Below, piece by piece: positions 1 through 9,194 of a DNA stretch of 64,000 bases. Source of the DNA: Shinella zoogloeoides (GTDB taxonomy: Bacteria; Pseudomonadota; Alphaproteobacteria; Rhizobiales; Rhizobiaceae). The notes below the pieces were generated by a model, which was given only the letters and a program-made list of their open reading frames with translations, was not told where the DNA came from and made no database searches. The translations under genes were made by a program, and so were the position numbers. The stretch is from assembly GCF_030733845.1 (NCBI RefSeq), contig NZ_CP132312.1, positions 324,501 to 388,500 on the forward strand, given 5' to 3'. Position 1 is the stretch's first letter. Each line of letters begins with the position of its first letter.

Positions 1-103
1 AGCCTTCCGCCACCGCGCCGGCCACCGGCTTTTCCTGTGCAAGCGCCGGCAATGCCAGGGCGCACGTCATCGTCAGGGCGAAAGCCCTCGCAAATTTCTT
101 CAT
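1..103 (-). CDS. N-terminal fragment of a secreted, probably periplasmic binding protein
   Basis: Only the first 34 codons lie inside the window; the gene runs off the left edge. The visible part is a classical Sec signal peptide: MKK, a hydrophobic stretch, then an LPALA cleavage site followed by QEKP. A purine-rich ribosome binding site (ggagtaacaagg on the coding strand) precedes the ATG. It lies 45 bp downstream of, and on the same strand as, the XRE-cupin regulator, so the two are probably cotranscribed. Such regulators often sit beside ABC transporter genes, so a solute-binding protein is my inference; the mature protein is not visible. Confidence 0.6.
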   Translation of the reverse strand, partial: MKKFARAFALTMTCALALPALAQEKPVAGAVAEG

Positions 104-148
104 CCTTGTTACTCCCAGTAGCGCTCGCCTCAGTTGTTCCCGCCGCGG

Positions 149-766
149 TTACGAGCCCGGCCGCGGCAGGTATTGGTCAAGGTCGGCCGCCACGCTGGTG
201 GGCGGCGCGATCATCCAGACGACTTCGGCCGGTTCCGTGCCGATATTTTCGGTCTTGTGCGGAACCGAGCTTGGATATTCGATGCTGTCGCCGGCCGACA
301 GCACATGGCGTTCGTCGCCGAGGGTGAGTTCCACCTTGCCCCGGATGACGAAGAACAGTTCGTGCGAATCGCCATGGCTGTAGGGCTTTTCGCCCGTCGA
401 GCCGCCCGGATCGAACTCGCCGATATAGACTTCCATGTCGCGGATCGGACGGCGCGACAGGAGCATCTTGCGATAACCCTCGGCCGGCGGCAGGGCCGGG
501 CGTTCGGCCTTGCGCAGGACGCGGCCGACCGGCGGCGAGGCATCGTCGAAAAGATCGGTGAGGCTGATGCCGAGCGCTTCGGCAATGCGCATCAGCGTGC
601 TGATGTTGACGCCGGTAAGGCCGCGCTCGAGCTGGCTGAGGAAACTCGCCGTCGTGCCGGTGGCATCGCCGAGGGCGCGAAGCGACATGCGGCGCGCTGT
701 GCGGAAGGTCTTCACCTTCTCGCCGACGGCCCCTTCTTTCGCTATCGCAGCCACGAAGTCGTCCAT
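149..766 (-). CDS. XRE-family regulator with C-terminal cupin domain
   Basis: A 205-aa regulator with an N-terminal helix-turn-helix of the XRE type (about residues 15-70, including TTASFLSQLERG) and a C-terminal cupin_2 barrel (about residues 120-190, with HGDSHELFFVIRG and GDSIEYPSSVPH). Family members such as PuuR sense small metabolites (polyamines, amino acids) through the cupin and usually repress a neighbouring transport or catabolic operon. The start has a good Shine-Dalgarno (gaggag) 6-8 bases upstream. Just in front lies a CTTAA-N7-TTAAG dyad that could be its own operator. The downstream secreted protein gene is its likely target. The ligand cannot be read from the sequence. Confidence 0.85.
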   Translation of the reverse strand: MDDFVAAIAKEGAVGEKVKTFRTARRMSLRALGDATGTTASFLSQLERGLTGVNISTLMRIAEALGISLTDLFDDASPPVGRVLRKAERPALPPAEGYRKMLLSRRPIRDMEVYIGEFDPGGSTGEKPYSHGDSHELFFVIRGKVELTLGDERHVLSAGDSIEYPSSVPHKTENIGTEPAEVVWMIAPPTSVAADLDQYLPRPGS

Positions 767-1078
767 GGGTCACTCCTCACTTAACAACATATTAAGTGGC
801 GCGCGGATTAGCAACCGTGAAATTGCTTGAAGCGCTTTTTTCTCTCCGGTTTCCCTTTGCCCATCTCGAAAAGCGTACTGGGCGCGGGAAAGACACTGCT
901 TGTGGATCAGGAAGTGGACGCCTGTGCAGGCGCATGCATGGTCGAGCGCGCCGGACCGGAAAATTGCGGATTGACGGGAAGACGGAGTTCCCGGACATCC
1001 ACGAAACGAATTTTTCGGGGCGCGGCCGGTTGGGAGAGAGCACGACGAGGCCTACCTTGAGCCTTCTGGGAGGGAACC
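767..1078. other. Intergenic region between divergent genes
   Basis: About 310 bp separate the minus-strand XRE-cupin gene from the plus-strand YczE-like gene. Apart from the TTAA dyad at 781-795 and a strong ribosome binding site (gggaggg) just before 1079, I see no ORF, hairpin terminator or RNA gene here. It presumably carries the two divergent promoters. Confidence 0.5.
781..795. promoter_or_regulatory. TTAA-N7-TTAA dyad upstream of the XRE-cupin gene
   Basis: The sequence is TTAA, seven bases, TTAA, flanked by C and G so that it reads CTTAA-N7-TTAAG as an inverted repeat. It overlaps a possible -10 element (TAATAT on the minus strand) and ends 14 bases before the regulator start codon. 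It may be an autoregulatory operator of the XRE protein, or fortuitously or genuinely a CtrA-type box, since the spacing is the CtrA consensus. Confidence 0.35.
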
Positions 1079-1789
1079 ATGGCGCACAATGCGGCGGAAG
1101 CCGAAATCGTCGATACCGGCAGCCTGACCCGGCGCTGGATCATCTATATTCTCGGGATCTACATCCTGACCTTCGGCGTCAGCCTCGCCATCCGGGCGGG
1201 TGTCGGCATCTCGCCGCAGAGCAGCCTGACGCGCACCATGACGCTCGTCTATACGCCGCTCAGCCAGGGCACGTACAACTTCATCCTTGAGCTGATCATG
1301 CTCTTCCTGACCTATCTGGTCCTGCCGAAGGACTTCAAGCTCAAGAACTTCGCCTCGCTGATCCCGGCGTTCGTCCTGGCCGTGTTCCTCGATCTCAACC
1401 TCAAGCTCACCGAGTTCGTGGTGCTGGAGGACTATTATTATCGCGTCGCGCTGCTGGTCTTCGCCGATGCGGCGCTTGCCTTCGGCCTTTTCCTGATGAT
1501 CCGCGCCAATCTCGTGCTCATGCCGATCGACATGTTCGTCAACACGATCTTCAAGCGCACCGGCTGGAAGTGGGGCAACATCAAGACCGGCTTCGACTGC
1601 ACGCTGCTTGTCGTCTCCGCGTTGATCGGCCTCGCTTTCCTGGCGGAGATCAAGTTCATCCGCGAGGGGACGATCCTCAATGCGATCCTCGTCGGCCAGT
1701 ACATCAAGCTCTACTTCTTCCTGTACAGGAAGATGAACGCGAAGAAGGACTTGCCGGTCAACGGCGCGATAGAGGCCACCGCGAAGTAA
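1079..1789 (+). CDS. YczE/YitT-type integral membrane protein (DUF6198-like)
   Basis: A 236-aa polytopic membrane protein with roughly five hydrophobic segments (starting near residues 20, 60, 90, 125 and 170). The N-terminal part has IRAGVGISPQSSL, resembling the G-x-G-P motif region seen in YczE/YyaS/YitT-like proteins. The family is widespread and of unproven function; substrates are unknown. A strong Shine-Dalgarno (gggagggaacc) directly precedes the ATG. It appears monocistronic, being closed by a strong hairpin at 1809-1833. No function beyond membrane protein can be stated. Confidence 0.75.
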   Translation: MAHNAAEAEIVDTGSLTRRWIIYILGIYILTFGVSLAIRAGVGISPQSSLTRTMTLVYTPLSQGTYNFILELIMLFLTYLVLPKDFKLKNFASLIPAFVLAVFLDLNLKLTEFVVLEDYYYRVALLVFADAALAFGLFLMIRANLVLMPIDMFVNTIFKRTGWKWGNIKTGFDCTLLVVSALIGLAFLAEIKFIREGTILNAILVGQYIKLYFFLYRKMNAKKDLPVNGAIEATAK

Positions 1790-1808
1790 GGGCCCGGAAA
1801 CTGAAACG

Positions 1809-1833
1809 AAGGGCGCCCGGAACGGGCGCCCTT
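1809..1833. terminator. Bidirectional hairpin terminator
   Basis: A perfect 10-bp GC-rich stem (aagggcgccc / gggcgccctt) with a 5-base loop lies between the convergent YczE-like and hexosaminidase genes. It is followed by a short T run on the plus strand, with a matching short run on the other strand, so it can serve both. Confidence 0.75.
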
Positions 1834-1839
1834 TGCGTA

Positions 1840-3846
1840 TCAGGGGTAGCCGTAGAGCACCGGCATGAGACCGGCGGACGCCCTGAAGCGGTCCCAGGAC
1901 TTTCGTTCCGGCCTCGTCCAGCCGGTTTCGGCGACGGCCGAAAGGCGCGGGAAGACGAGGCGGTCGAAGACCGCGCGGTCCTGCATCGGCTCGGACCAGA
2001 TGCAGGCCTGCACGCCGAGGAGCCGTTCCCTCTGCGCCGCGCTCCAGCCGGCGACGGGATCGAAGGCGTAGGTCGCCTCCGGCGTCGAGGCGCCCGCCCA
2101 GCTTGCGCCGGGTTCGTCCCAGTCGGGGCTTGCCGCCATGTCGAGATAATAGGCCTGGCCGGGGCAGACGACCATCCTGTAACCTTCGCCGGCAAGGGCG
2201 GCGGAGATTTTCATATCGCGCCAGCCGCAGAGATAGGTCCTTTGCCGGTCGATGACGTTGCCGTGGGCCGCTTCTTCCCAGCCGCCCATCACGCAGCCTT
2301 GCGACGCGAGGAATTTTTGCAGCCGCTCCAGGAAGAGCGCCTGCAACACGGCCGCGCTGGAGCCGTCGATGGCCTCGGCAAGGGGTGAATGGCTGCTCAC
2401 GTTCAGCCGGTGGGCATGCGCCTCGGCCATCGCCTCACCGCCGATGGCACGCAGTTTGGCGAGCGCTTCCGGCGAGCCCGACCAGGCGCCGAGCGGCACT
2501 TCGTCGGCGCCGACATGGATGGTCCGAAACGGGAAGAGTTCGATGAGTTCGCGGAAGATCGTCTCCAGCACCTCGTAGGTCTTTTCGCGCGCCGGGTTGA
2601 GGCAATTGTCCGGAAAGCCCTGGACGGAATGATAGCTGCCCTTCTCTGCCGGGTCGCGCAGGTCCGGAATGGCCTGCTGCAGCGCGTGGCTGTGACCCGG
2701 CACGTCGATCTCCGGCACGATCTCGATGCCGAGGGTTTTTGCATGGGCGACGATCTCGCGAATGGCAGCCTTGCTGTAGTAGCCGCCGCTTCTTTCCGGC
2801 GGGCTGCCGAGCAGCGGCGGGATGGCAAGGCCGTGGCCGCGCCAGGCGCCGATTTCGGTGAGGGCCGGATAGGCGTCGATCTCCACCCGCCAGGCCTCGT
2901 CGTCGGAAAGGTGCCAGTGGAAGCGGTTGAGCTTGTTCCAGGCGAGCACGGCGAGCAGCTTCCCGATCTCGGCGGTGCCGTAGAACTGGCGCGCCACGTC
3001 GAGATGCAGCCCGCGCCATCCCATGGACGGTTCGTCCGCGATGGTGCCTTCGGTGGGAAAACCGTAAGCACCCGGAAAATGGTGCGCGCCGCGCCAGATC
3101 TGGCCGAGCGTGACGAGACCGTAGAGAAAGCCGGTGCGCCCCGAGGCCGCGACGGTGACCGAGGCGGGCGAGAACGCGAGCTCATAGGCTTCCGCGGCCG
3201 GCCCGTCCTTCAGGCGAAGATATACCGGCAGGCCGCCCTCCTCGGCGGGCCGCACGATGCCCTCAACGGAAAAGAGAGCCTCGGTCAGGGCGGTAAAGGC
3301 TATTGCGGCCGCTTTGGCCTCATCGCCCTCGGCGGCCAGGGCCAGCCCGGCTGGCGCGGTCTTGAGGTTCGCCACGGAGACGGCATTGGGCCAAGGAATA
3401 ACCGAGATCGGCGCGGGCGGCGTTTCGGGTACGGGATAGGACTCGACGCCGCGTTTCGGGGATGCATTGCCGCCGACCCGCCTGGTCGGGGAGGTGGCGA
3501 CGGATACCGTACTGCCGTCGACGAAGGCCAGATAGGCGCCGCGTGCGCCGTCCGTCCAGTGCTGGAAGGCCCAGCTCAGGCCATGAATGGTGATGGTCCA
3601 GGTCGCGCCGGGATCGAGCGCATATCCATCCGGCGGCAGAAGTTCCGTGAAGGTGGAGAGCCGTTTGCCGACGCTGCCGCCTTCGGCGGTGGCAGCCAGG
3701 TCGATCTGGCAGGGACCGCTGATGCAGAGCCGGAAATCGCGAAGGGTGGCCGCCGACCGGTTCTTCAGGCTGAGGCTGTAGGCCATCGCCGTGTCGCCGT
3801 TCGCCGGAATCCAGGTGGTTTCGAGTTCGAGGGAAAGCGCGTGCAT
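1840..3846 (-). CDS. Glycoside hydrolase family 20 beta-N-acetylhexosaminidase
   Basis: A 668-aa enzyme removing terminal GlcNAc/GalNAc from glycoconjugates or chitooligosaccharides. It has an N-terminal beta-sandwich part, a GH20b-like domain (about residues 160-290) and the GH20 (beta/alpha)8 catalytic barrel (about 295-640). The catalytic Asp-Glu pair is D448-E449 in HVGADE; upstream are WHLSDDEAWR and EIVPEIDVPGHSHA, typical of the substrate pocket, and MGGWEE follows. The frame is open further upstream, but the internal ATG used here gives an N-terminus that does not overlap the upstream GNAT gene (7-bp gap). No signal peptide is evident, so it probably acts on imported oligosaccharides. 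Confidence 0.9.
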   Translation of the reverse strand: MHALSLELETTWIPANGDTAMAYSLSLKNRSAATLRDFRLCISGPCQIDLAATAEGGSVGKRLSTFTELLPPDGYALDPGATWTITIHGLSWAFQHWTDGARGAYLAFVDGSTVSVATSPTRRVGGNASPKRGVESYPVPETPPAPISVIPWPNAVSVANLKTAPAGLALAAEGDEAKAAAIAFTALTEALFSVEGIVRPAEEGGLPVYLRLKDGPAAEAYELAFSPASVTVAASGRTGFLYGLVTLGQIWRGAHHFPGAYGFPTEGTIADEPSMGWRGLHLDVARQFYGTAEIGKLLAVLAWNKLNRFHWHLSDDEAWRVEIDAYPALTEIGAWRGHGLAIPPLLGSPPERSGGYYSKAAIREIVAHAKTLGIEIVPEIDVPGHSHALQQAIPDLRDPAEKGSYHSVQGFPDNCLNPAREKTYEVLETIFRELIELFPFRTIHVGADEVPLGAWSGSPEALAKLRAIGGEAMAEAHAHRLNVSSHSPLAEAIDGSSAAVLQALFLERLQKFLASQGCVMGGWEEAAHGNVIDRQRTYLCGWRDMKISAALAGEGYRMVVCPGQAYYLDMAASPDWDEPGASWAGASTPEATYAFDPVAGWSAAQRERLLGVQACIWSEPMQDRAVFDRLVFPRLSAVAETGWTRPERKSWDRFRASAGLMPVLYGYP

Positions 3847-3853
3847 GGCGGCG

Positions 3854-4324
3854 TCAGACGGCGAGCATGCCGGCATAGATGCCGGGCGCGGAATTGGGGA
3901 TCGGCATGGCGCCGACCGTCTTCTCGTAGAAGGCCGAGGGGCCGACATCGCCGATGATGGCATAGGCATAGCCCATCGTCTTCAGGTCGAAGAGGCTGGC
4001 GAGCAGCAGCGCATGGCCGATGCCGAGCCCGCGCGAGGCTTTCTCCACGCCGGTCGGGCCGAAGAAGCCGCGGGCGATCGTCTCATGGCAGGAAAAGCCG
4101 ACGAGCCGGCCTTCGCGCGTGGCGATGAAGCAGGTCGGCGGCTGGCGCGTCATCGCGACGGCCGCCTCGCTCGCCCAGCCCCTCTCGAAGGTTTTCTCCA
4201 CCCAATCGGCGACCAGCCGCGCCTCGGGCGCGAGCGCCCGGCGGATCGTCACGCCGGCCTTGGCGATGCGCGCGTCGAGGGCAGGATCCGGATGGAGGAG
4301 CGAGAGGTTGACGAGATAATCCAA
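3854..4324 (-). CDS. GNAT-family N-acetyltransferase
   Basis: A 156-aa protein whose central region carries the acetyl-CoA binding motif A (RGLGIG, about residues 105-110) after a beta strand ending in VGFSCHE. It starts at TTG: there is no ATG in place, but a strong aggaggg Shine-Dalgarno sits 6-7 bases before the TTG. It immediately precedes the hexosaminidase gene on the same strand, so an amino-sugar related acetylation is conceivable, but the acceptor substrate is unknown. Confidence 0.8.
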   Translation of the reverse strand: MDYLVNLSLLHPDPALDARIAKAGVTIRRALAPEARLVADWVEKTFERGWASEAAVAMTRQPPTCFIATREGRLVGFSCHETIARGFFGPTGVEKASRGLGIGHALLLASLFDLKTMGYAYAIIGDVGPSAFYEKTVGAMPIPNSAPGIYAGMLAV

Positions 4325-4418
4325 GGAAGCCCTCCTGTTCGGCGCCGGACGCCCGCATGGTTTCGCCCGATTGCTTCATGCGGGTCAAGGCCGTTTGGCG
4401 GGGAGGGCGCCCCCCGGC

Positions 4419-5744
4419 CTAATGCTGGTCGAGCGCGCGTGTCAGCGTCAGGGCCGCAATGGTGCAGATCGCGCCGGAGATCAGGTAGCCGCCGATGAAG
4501 ATGATGCCGAAGCTCGAGGCAAGGCCGAGCGCGACGAGCGGCGCGAAGCCCGCCCCCACCAGCCAGGCGAGGTCCGAGGTCAGCGCCGCGCCTGTATAGC
4601 GGTAATACTGCGTGAAGCGCGAGGAGACGGCACCGGAGGACTGGCCGAAGGTGAGGCCGAGGATGAAGAAGCCGATCAGGATATAGGCATCCTGCCCTTT
4701 GCCGCCGGAATCCAGCAGGAACGGCGCGGAGAAGGAGAAGATGGCGATAAGTATCGCGCCCGCCATAAGCTGGTTGCGCCGGCCGATCCGGTCGGCAATG
4801 ACGCCTGACAGCACGATGCCGACTGCGCCGACCGCCGCGCCGGCCACCTGCACCCAGAGGAATTCCGCCGCGGACTGGCCGCCGTAGAGGGTGATCCAGC
4901 TCAAGGGGAAGATGGTGACGAGGTGGAACATGGCAAAGCTCGCCAGCGGCACGAAGGCGCCGAGCACGACGTCCATGGCGTGCTTGCTCAGCATCTCGAA
5001 GACGGGGCGGGGCTGCAGCTCCTGTGCTTCCATGGCAGCGCCGAACTCCTTGCTGGCGACGATGCGCAGGCGCGCGAAGAGCGCCACGACGTTGATCGCG
5101 AAAGCGACGAAGAACGGATAGCGCCAGCCCCAGGCGAGGAAGTCGGCCTCCGAAAGGCTGCTGACGAAATAGCCGAAGAGGATGCTCGCCAGCGCAAAGC
5201 CGATCGGCGCGCCGAGCTGCGGGATCATTGCGTACCAGCCGCGATGGTTCGCCGGTGCGCTGAGGTTCAGCAGCGAGGCGAGCCCGTCCCAGGCTCCGCC
5301 GAGCGCAAAGCCCTGGCCGAGCCGGAAGAGCGCGAGCAGCGCCACCGCCCAGTAGCCGATCGTGTCATAGCCCGGCAGGAAGGCGATCGACGCGGTCGAG
5401 CCGCCGAGGATCACCAGCGCGACCGTCAGCTTCGTGCCGCGGCCGTAGTTGCGGTCGATCCACATGAAGACGAAGGAGCCGACCGGACGGGCGAGGAAGG
5501 CAAGGGGAAACAGCGCGAAGGACATCAGCGTCGCCGCCACCGCGCTTCCCGCGAAGGGGAAGATCAGCTTGGGGAAGACGAGGATGGAGCCGAGGCCGTA
5601 GACGAAGAAGTCGAAGAATTCCGAGGTGCGGCCGATCACCACGCCGATGGCGACGCTGCCCGGGGAGAGCGGCTTGTCGTCCTCGTGCATGCGGCGGGCA
5701 TCCCGCTCCAGACCGGACGATGTGGGATTGATGGCCGAACTCAT
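4419..5744 (-). CDS. MFS transporter of the metabolite:H+ symporter (MHS) type
   Basis: About 441 aa with 12 predicted membrane segments. The loop after helix 2 reads FLARPVGSFVFMWIDRNYGRGTK, matching the RPxGxxxFGxxxDRxGR-type signature of the MHS/ProP branch; a second copy (VIADRIGRRNQL) marks the start of the C-terminal half. The reading frame extends to 5771, but the ATG at 5744 has a much better ribosome binding site (ggaggag, 3-5 bases away). It is followed at 94 bp by the GNAT and hexosaminidase genes, probably one transcript. MHS carriers move carboxylates or osmolytes; the actual substrate here is unknown. Confidence 0.85.
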   Translation of the reverse strand: MSSAINPTSSGLERDARRMHEDDKPLSPGSVAIGVVIGRTSEFFDFFVYGLGSILVFPKLIFPFAGSAVAATLMSFALFPLAFLARPVGSFVFMWIDRNYGRGTKLTVALVILGGSTASIAFLPGYDTIGYWAVALLALFRLGQGFALGGAWDGLASLLNLSAPANHRGWYAMIPQLGAPIGFALASILFGYFVSSLSEADFLAWGWRYPFFVAFAINVVALFARLRIVASKEFGAAMEAQELQPRPVFEMLSKHAMDVVLGAFVPLASFAMFHLVTIFPLSWITLYGGQSAAEFLWVQVAGAAVGAVGIVLSGVIADRIGRRNQLMAGAILIAIFSFSAPFLLDSGGKGQDAYILIGFFILGLTFGQSSGAVSSRFTQYYRYTGAALTSDLAWLVGAGFAPLVALGLASSFGIIFIGGYLISGAICTIAALTLTRALDQH

Positions 5745-5842
5745 GAACTCCTCCACGCGGATTTGCGTCATGTCACTGGAATGTTGATCAATCCGCGCCG
5801 GATATCAAGGACAAGTGACGCCTGCCGATAATGCCACCGAAA

Positions 5843-5872
5843 TTGACAACATGCATTTCCATTGGGCTAGTA
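5843..5872 (+). promoter_or_regulatory. Candidate sigma-70 promoter of the cyo operon
   Basis: A perfect -35 TTGACA (5843-5848) is followed after 18 bases by CTAGTA, a weak -10. It lies about 140 bp upstream of the cyoA start in the only sizeable intergenic gap before the operon. The -10 is poor, so an activator may be needed. Confidence 0.4.
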
Positions 5873-6008
5873 CAAACCCGCATCGACAGATAGCCCCTCA
5901 TTGGCTACCGTGGTGCGACAGAATGCTGCGCTGCGACGATGGACCTCATTTTCAAGCGCGAGCGTGCCGGATTATTGCCGACTAGACAGAACGCAAGTTG
6001 AGGCCGAA

Positions 6009-7103
6009 ATGCCGAAGCAATTCAGTTTAGCCCGACGCACCATACCGTTAGCCCTGATGCTCGCCACCCTTTCGGGCTGCAATATGGTCGTCATGTCGCC
6101 ATCCGGCGATATTGCAGCGCAGCAAAGAGACCTGATCGTCATCTCGACGATCCTGATGCTGATCATCATCGTGCCGGTGATTTTCCTGACGCTGTTTTTC
6201 GCCTGGCGCTATCGCCAATCGAACACGGCGGCCAAGTATGATCCGGAATGGCACCATTCCACGGGCCTCGAAGTCATCATCTGGTCGGCGCCGCTCGCCA
6301 TCATCATCGCGCTCGGTGCGATCACCTGGGTCAGTACCCACAAGCTCGACCCCTACCGCCCGCTCGACCGGATCGATGCGGCGCGGCCCGTTTCGCAGGA
6401 GACGAAGCCGATTACCGTCGAGGTCGTGGCGCTCGACTGGAAGTGGCTGTTCTTCTACCCGGACTACGGGATCGCGACGGTCAACGAGATGGCCGCCCCG
6501 GTCGACGTGCCGATCAATTTCAAGCTCACCGCCTCCTCGGTGATGAACTCCTTCTACATTCCCGCCCTTGCCGGCATGATCTACACGATGCCGGGCATGG
6601 AGACGAAGCTGCACGCCGTGATCAACAAACCCGGCGAATACGAGGGCCTTTCGTCGAACTACAGCGGCGACGGATTCTCCCACATGCGCTTCAAGTTCCA
6701 CGGCGTGGACCAGGCCGGCTTCGACCAGTGGGTCGCCCGCGTGAAGCAGAACGGCACGGCGCTCAACCGCGACGCCTACCTGAAACTCGAAAAGCCGAGT
6801 GCGAAGGAGCCGGTCCGCTATTACGCAACCGTCGACGACGGGCTCTACGAGGCCGTGCTCAACATGTGCGTGCGCGAAGGCCAGATGTGCATGAAGGAGA
6901 TGATGCACATCGACATGATGGGCGGCGCCGGCACGGAAAGCCATGAAAACAAGGCCAGGCTCCAACACGACAACCGCCACGCGGAAGAAGAGGCGCCCGG
7001 CGCCACCTTCCCGGAAACCGGCAATCCTGCGCGCAGCGAGGAGCCGGCCGAAGGCATCGACGAGCCCGCCACGATGAACCACGACGCGCATCAGGCGCAT
7101 TAG
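6009..7103 (+). CDS. cyoA: Cytochrome bo3 ubiquinol oxidase subunit II
   Basis: A 364-aa lipoprotein: a signal peptide ending in the lipobox LSGC (Cys24), two membrane helices (about 38-62 and 80-102), and a periplasmic cupredoxin domain (about 130-280). As in quinol oxidases, the CuA ligand set of cytochrome c oxidases is absent. The C-terminus has a Met/Cys-containing stretch ([15 protein letters not shown]) and a His/Glu-rich tail. I use the ATG at 6009 because the signal peptide begins there; the frame is open further upstream but that extension has no signal. It is the first gene of cyoABCD. Confidence 0.95.
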   Translation: MPKQFSLARRTIPLALMLATLSGCNMVVMSPSGDIAAQQRDLIVISTILMLIIIVPVIFLTLFFAWRYRQSNTAAKYDPEWHHSTGLEVIIWSAPLAIIIALGAITWVSTHKLDPYRPLDRIDAARPVSQETKPITVEVVALDWKWLFFYPDYGIATVNEMAAPVDVPINFKLTASSVMNSFYIPALAGMIYTMPGMETKLHAVINKPGEYEGLSSNYSGDGFSHMRFKFHGVDQAGFDQWVARVKQNGTALNRDAYLKLEKPSAKEPVRYYATVDDGLYEAVLNMCVREGQMCMKEMMHIDMMGGAGTESHENKARLQHDNRHAEEEAPGATFPETGNPARSEEPAEGIDEPATMNHDAHQAH

Positions 7104-7110
7104 CTTCATC

Positions 7111-7134
7111 GCATCCGCCGCTCGTGGCGGATGC
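7111..7134 (+). repeat. Intercistronic hairpin between cyoA and cyoB
   Basis: A perfect 9-bp stem (gcatccgcc / ggcggatgc) with a 6-base loop lies 8 bp after the cyoA stop. There is no T run, so it is more likely an mRNA-processing or stability element than a terminator. Confidence 0.5.
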
Positions 7135-7186
7135 GCAAGGCCTTGGAACCCTTCCGGCCGCATTCGAAACGATATTGGACAGCCCC

Positions 7187-9190
7187 ATGTTCGGTGACAT
7201 CAGCCTCACAAAATTCCTCTTCGGACGGCTTACCCTCGAAGCGATCCCCTATCACGAGCCGATCCTCGTCGTGACCTTCGTCGTCGTCGCGCTCGGCGGC
7301 ATCGCGCTCCTTGCGCTCGTCACGAAGTTCAAGCTCTGGGGCTATCTCTGGAACGAATGGTTCACCAGCGTCGATCACAAGAAGATCGGCATCATGTACA
7401 TCATCCTGGCGATCATCATGCTGCTGCGCGGCTTTGCCGATGCGATCATGATGCGCATCCAGCAGGCGATCGCCTTCAACGGCAGCGAGGGCTACCTCAA
7501 CCCGCATCACTACGACCAGATTTTCACCGCCCATGGCGTGATCATGATCTTCTTCGTGGCCATGCCCTTCGTCACCGGCTTCATGAACTATGTGGTGCCG
7601 CTGCAGATCGGCGCGCGTGACGTTTCCTTCCCGTTCCTCAACAATTTCTCCTTCTGGATGACGACGGCCGGCGCGATCATCATCATGATGTCGCTCTTCG
7701 TCGGCGAATTCGCGCGCACCGGCTGGCTGGCCTATCCGCCGCTTTCTGGCGCGGATTACAGTCCCGGCGTCGGCGTTGACTATTACATCTGGGGCCTGCA
7801 GGTGGCGGGCGTCGGCACGACGCTGTCGGGCATCAACCTGATCACCACCATCGTGAAGATGCGCGCGCCGGGCATGACCTTCATGAAGATGCCGATCTTC
7901 ACCTGGACGTCGCTCTGCACCAACATCCTGATCGTCGCGACCTTCCCGATCCTGACCGCCACGCTCGCGCTCTTGTCGCTCGACCGCTATGTCGGCACGA
8001 ACTTCTTCACGAACGACCTCGGCGGCAACCCGATGATGTATATCAACCTCATCTGGATCTGGGGCCATCCGGAGGTCTACATCCTCGTCCTGCCGGCCTT
8101 CGGCATCTTCTCCGAGGTTGTCGCGACCTTCTGCGGCAAGCGCCTGTTCGGCTATGCCTCGATGGTCTATGCGACCTGCGTCATCATGATCCTGTCCTAC
8201 CTCGTGTGGCTGCACCACTTCTTCACGATGGGCTCGGGCGCCTCGGTCAACGCCTTCTTCGGCATCACCACGATGATCATCTCGATCCCGACGGGTGCGA
8301 AGATGTTCAACTGGCTCTTCACCATGTATCGCGGCCGCATCCGCTACGAGCTGCCGATGCTGTGGACCATCGGCTTCATGATTACCTTCGTCATCGGCGG
8401 CATGACGGGCGTGATGCTGGCAATCCCGCCGGCCGACTTCGTGCTGCACAACTCGCTGTTCCTCATCGCCCACTTCCACAACGTCATCATCGGCGGCGTG
8501 TTGTTCGGGCTGATGGCGGGCCTCGTCTACTGGTGGCCGAAGGCCTTCGGCTACAAGCTCGATCCCTTCTGGGGCAAGATGAGTTTCTGGTTCTGGCAGA
8601 TCGGCTTCTTCTTCGCCTTCATGCCGCTCTACGTGCTCGGCCTGATGGGCGTCACCCGGCGTGTCAGCCAGTTCGAGGACCCGTCGCTGCAGATCTGGTT
8701 CATCATCGCGGCCTTTGGCGCCGGCCTGATCGCGCTCGGCATCGCCTCGTTCATCATCCAGCTCGTCGTCAGCTTCCTGCGGCGCGACCAGTTGCGCGAG
8801 ACGTCGGGCGACGCCTGGGACGGCCGAACGCTCGAATGGTCGACCTCCTCGCCGCCGCCGGACTACAACTTCGCCTTCACGCCCGTCGTGCACGACCATG
8901 ACGGCTGGTACGACATGAAGAACCGCGGCTACGAGCGCCCGCTCGGCGGCTTCAAGCCGATCCACATGCCGAAGAACACCGGTACGGGCGTCATCCTCGC
9001 CGGCATCAGCGTCGTGCTCGCCTTCGCGCTGATCTGGTACATCTGGTGGCTGGCGGCGGTCTCCTTCATCGCCATCGTCGCGGTGTCGATCGCCCATACC
9101 TTCAACTACGACCGCGACTTCTTCATCCCCGTCGAGACCGTGACGGCGACGGAAGAGGCGCGCACGCAACTGCTCGCAGAACGGACCTGA
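7187..9190 (+). CDS. cyoB: Cytochrome bo3 ubiquinol oxidase subunit I
   Basis: A 667-aa heme-copper oxidase subunit I carrying low-spin heme, high-spin heme and CuB. Visible hallmarks are [10 protein letters not shown] (low-spin heme ligand region), GHPEVY with CuB ligand H294 and the cross-linked Tyr, LHHFFTMG (the two further CuB histidines) and HFHN (H429 and H431, the high- and low-spin heme ligands). It pumps protons while reducing O2 with electrons from ubiquinol. The ATG at 7187 gives an N-terminus ([10 protein letters not shown]) and a length like the E. coli protein; the longer frame would start with GTG inside the cyoA-cyoB hairpin. Confidence 0.96.
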   Translation: MFGDISLTKFLFGRLTLEAIPYHEPILVVTFVVVALGGIALLALVTKFKLWGYLWNEWFTSVDHKKIGIMYIILAIIMLLRGFADAIMMRIQQAIAFNGSEGYLNPHHYDQIFTAHGVIMIFFVAMPFVTGFMNYVVPLQIGARDVSFPFLNNFSFWMTTAGAIIIMMSLFVGEFARTGWLAYPPLSGADYSPGVGVDYYIWGLQVAGVGTTLSGINLITTIVKMRAPGMTFMKMPIFTWTSLCTNILIVATFPILTATLALLSLDRYVGTNFFTNDLGGNPMMYINLIWIWGHPEVYILVLPAFGIFSEVVATFCGKRLFGYASMVYATCVIMILSYLVWLHHFFTMGSGASVNAFFGITTMIISIPTGAKMFNWLFTMYRGRIRYELPMLWTIGFMITFVIGGMTGVMLAIPPADFVLHNSLFLIAHFHNVIIGGVLFGLMAGLVYWWPKAFGYKLDPFWGKMSFWFWQIGFFFAFMPLYVLGLMGVTRRVSQFEDPSLQIWFIIAAFGAGLIALGIASFIIQLVVSFLRRDQLRETSGDAWDGRTLEWSTSSPPPDYNFAFTPVVHDHDGWYDMKNRGYERPLGGFKPIHMPKNTGTGVILAGISVVLAFALIWYIWWLAAVSFIAIVAVSIAHTFNYDRDFFIPVETVTATEEARTQLLAERT

Positions 9191-9194
9191 GCCC

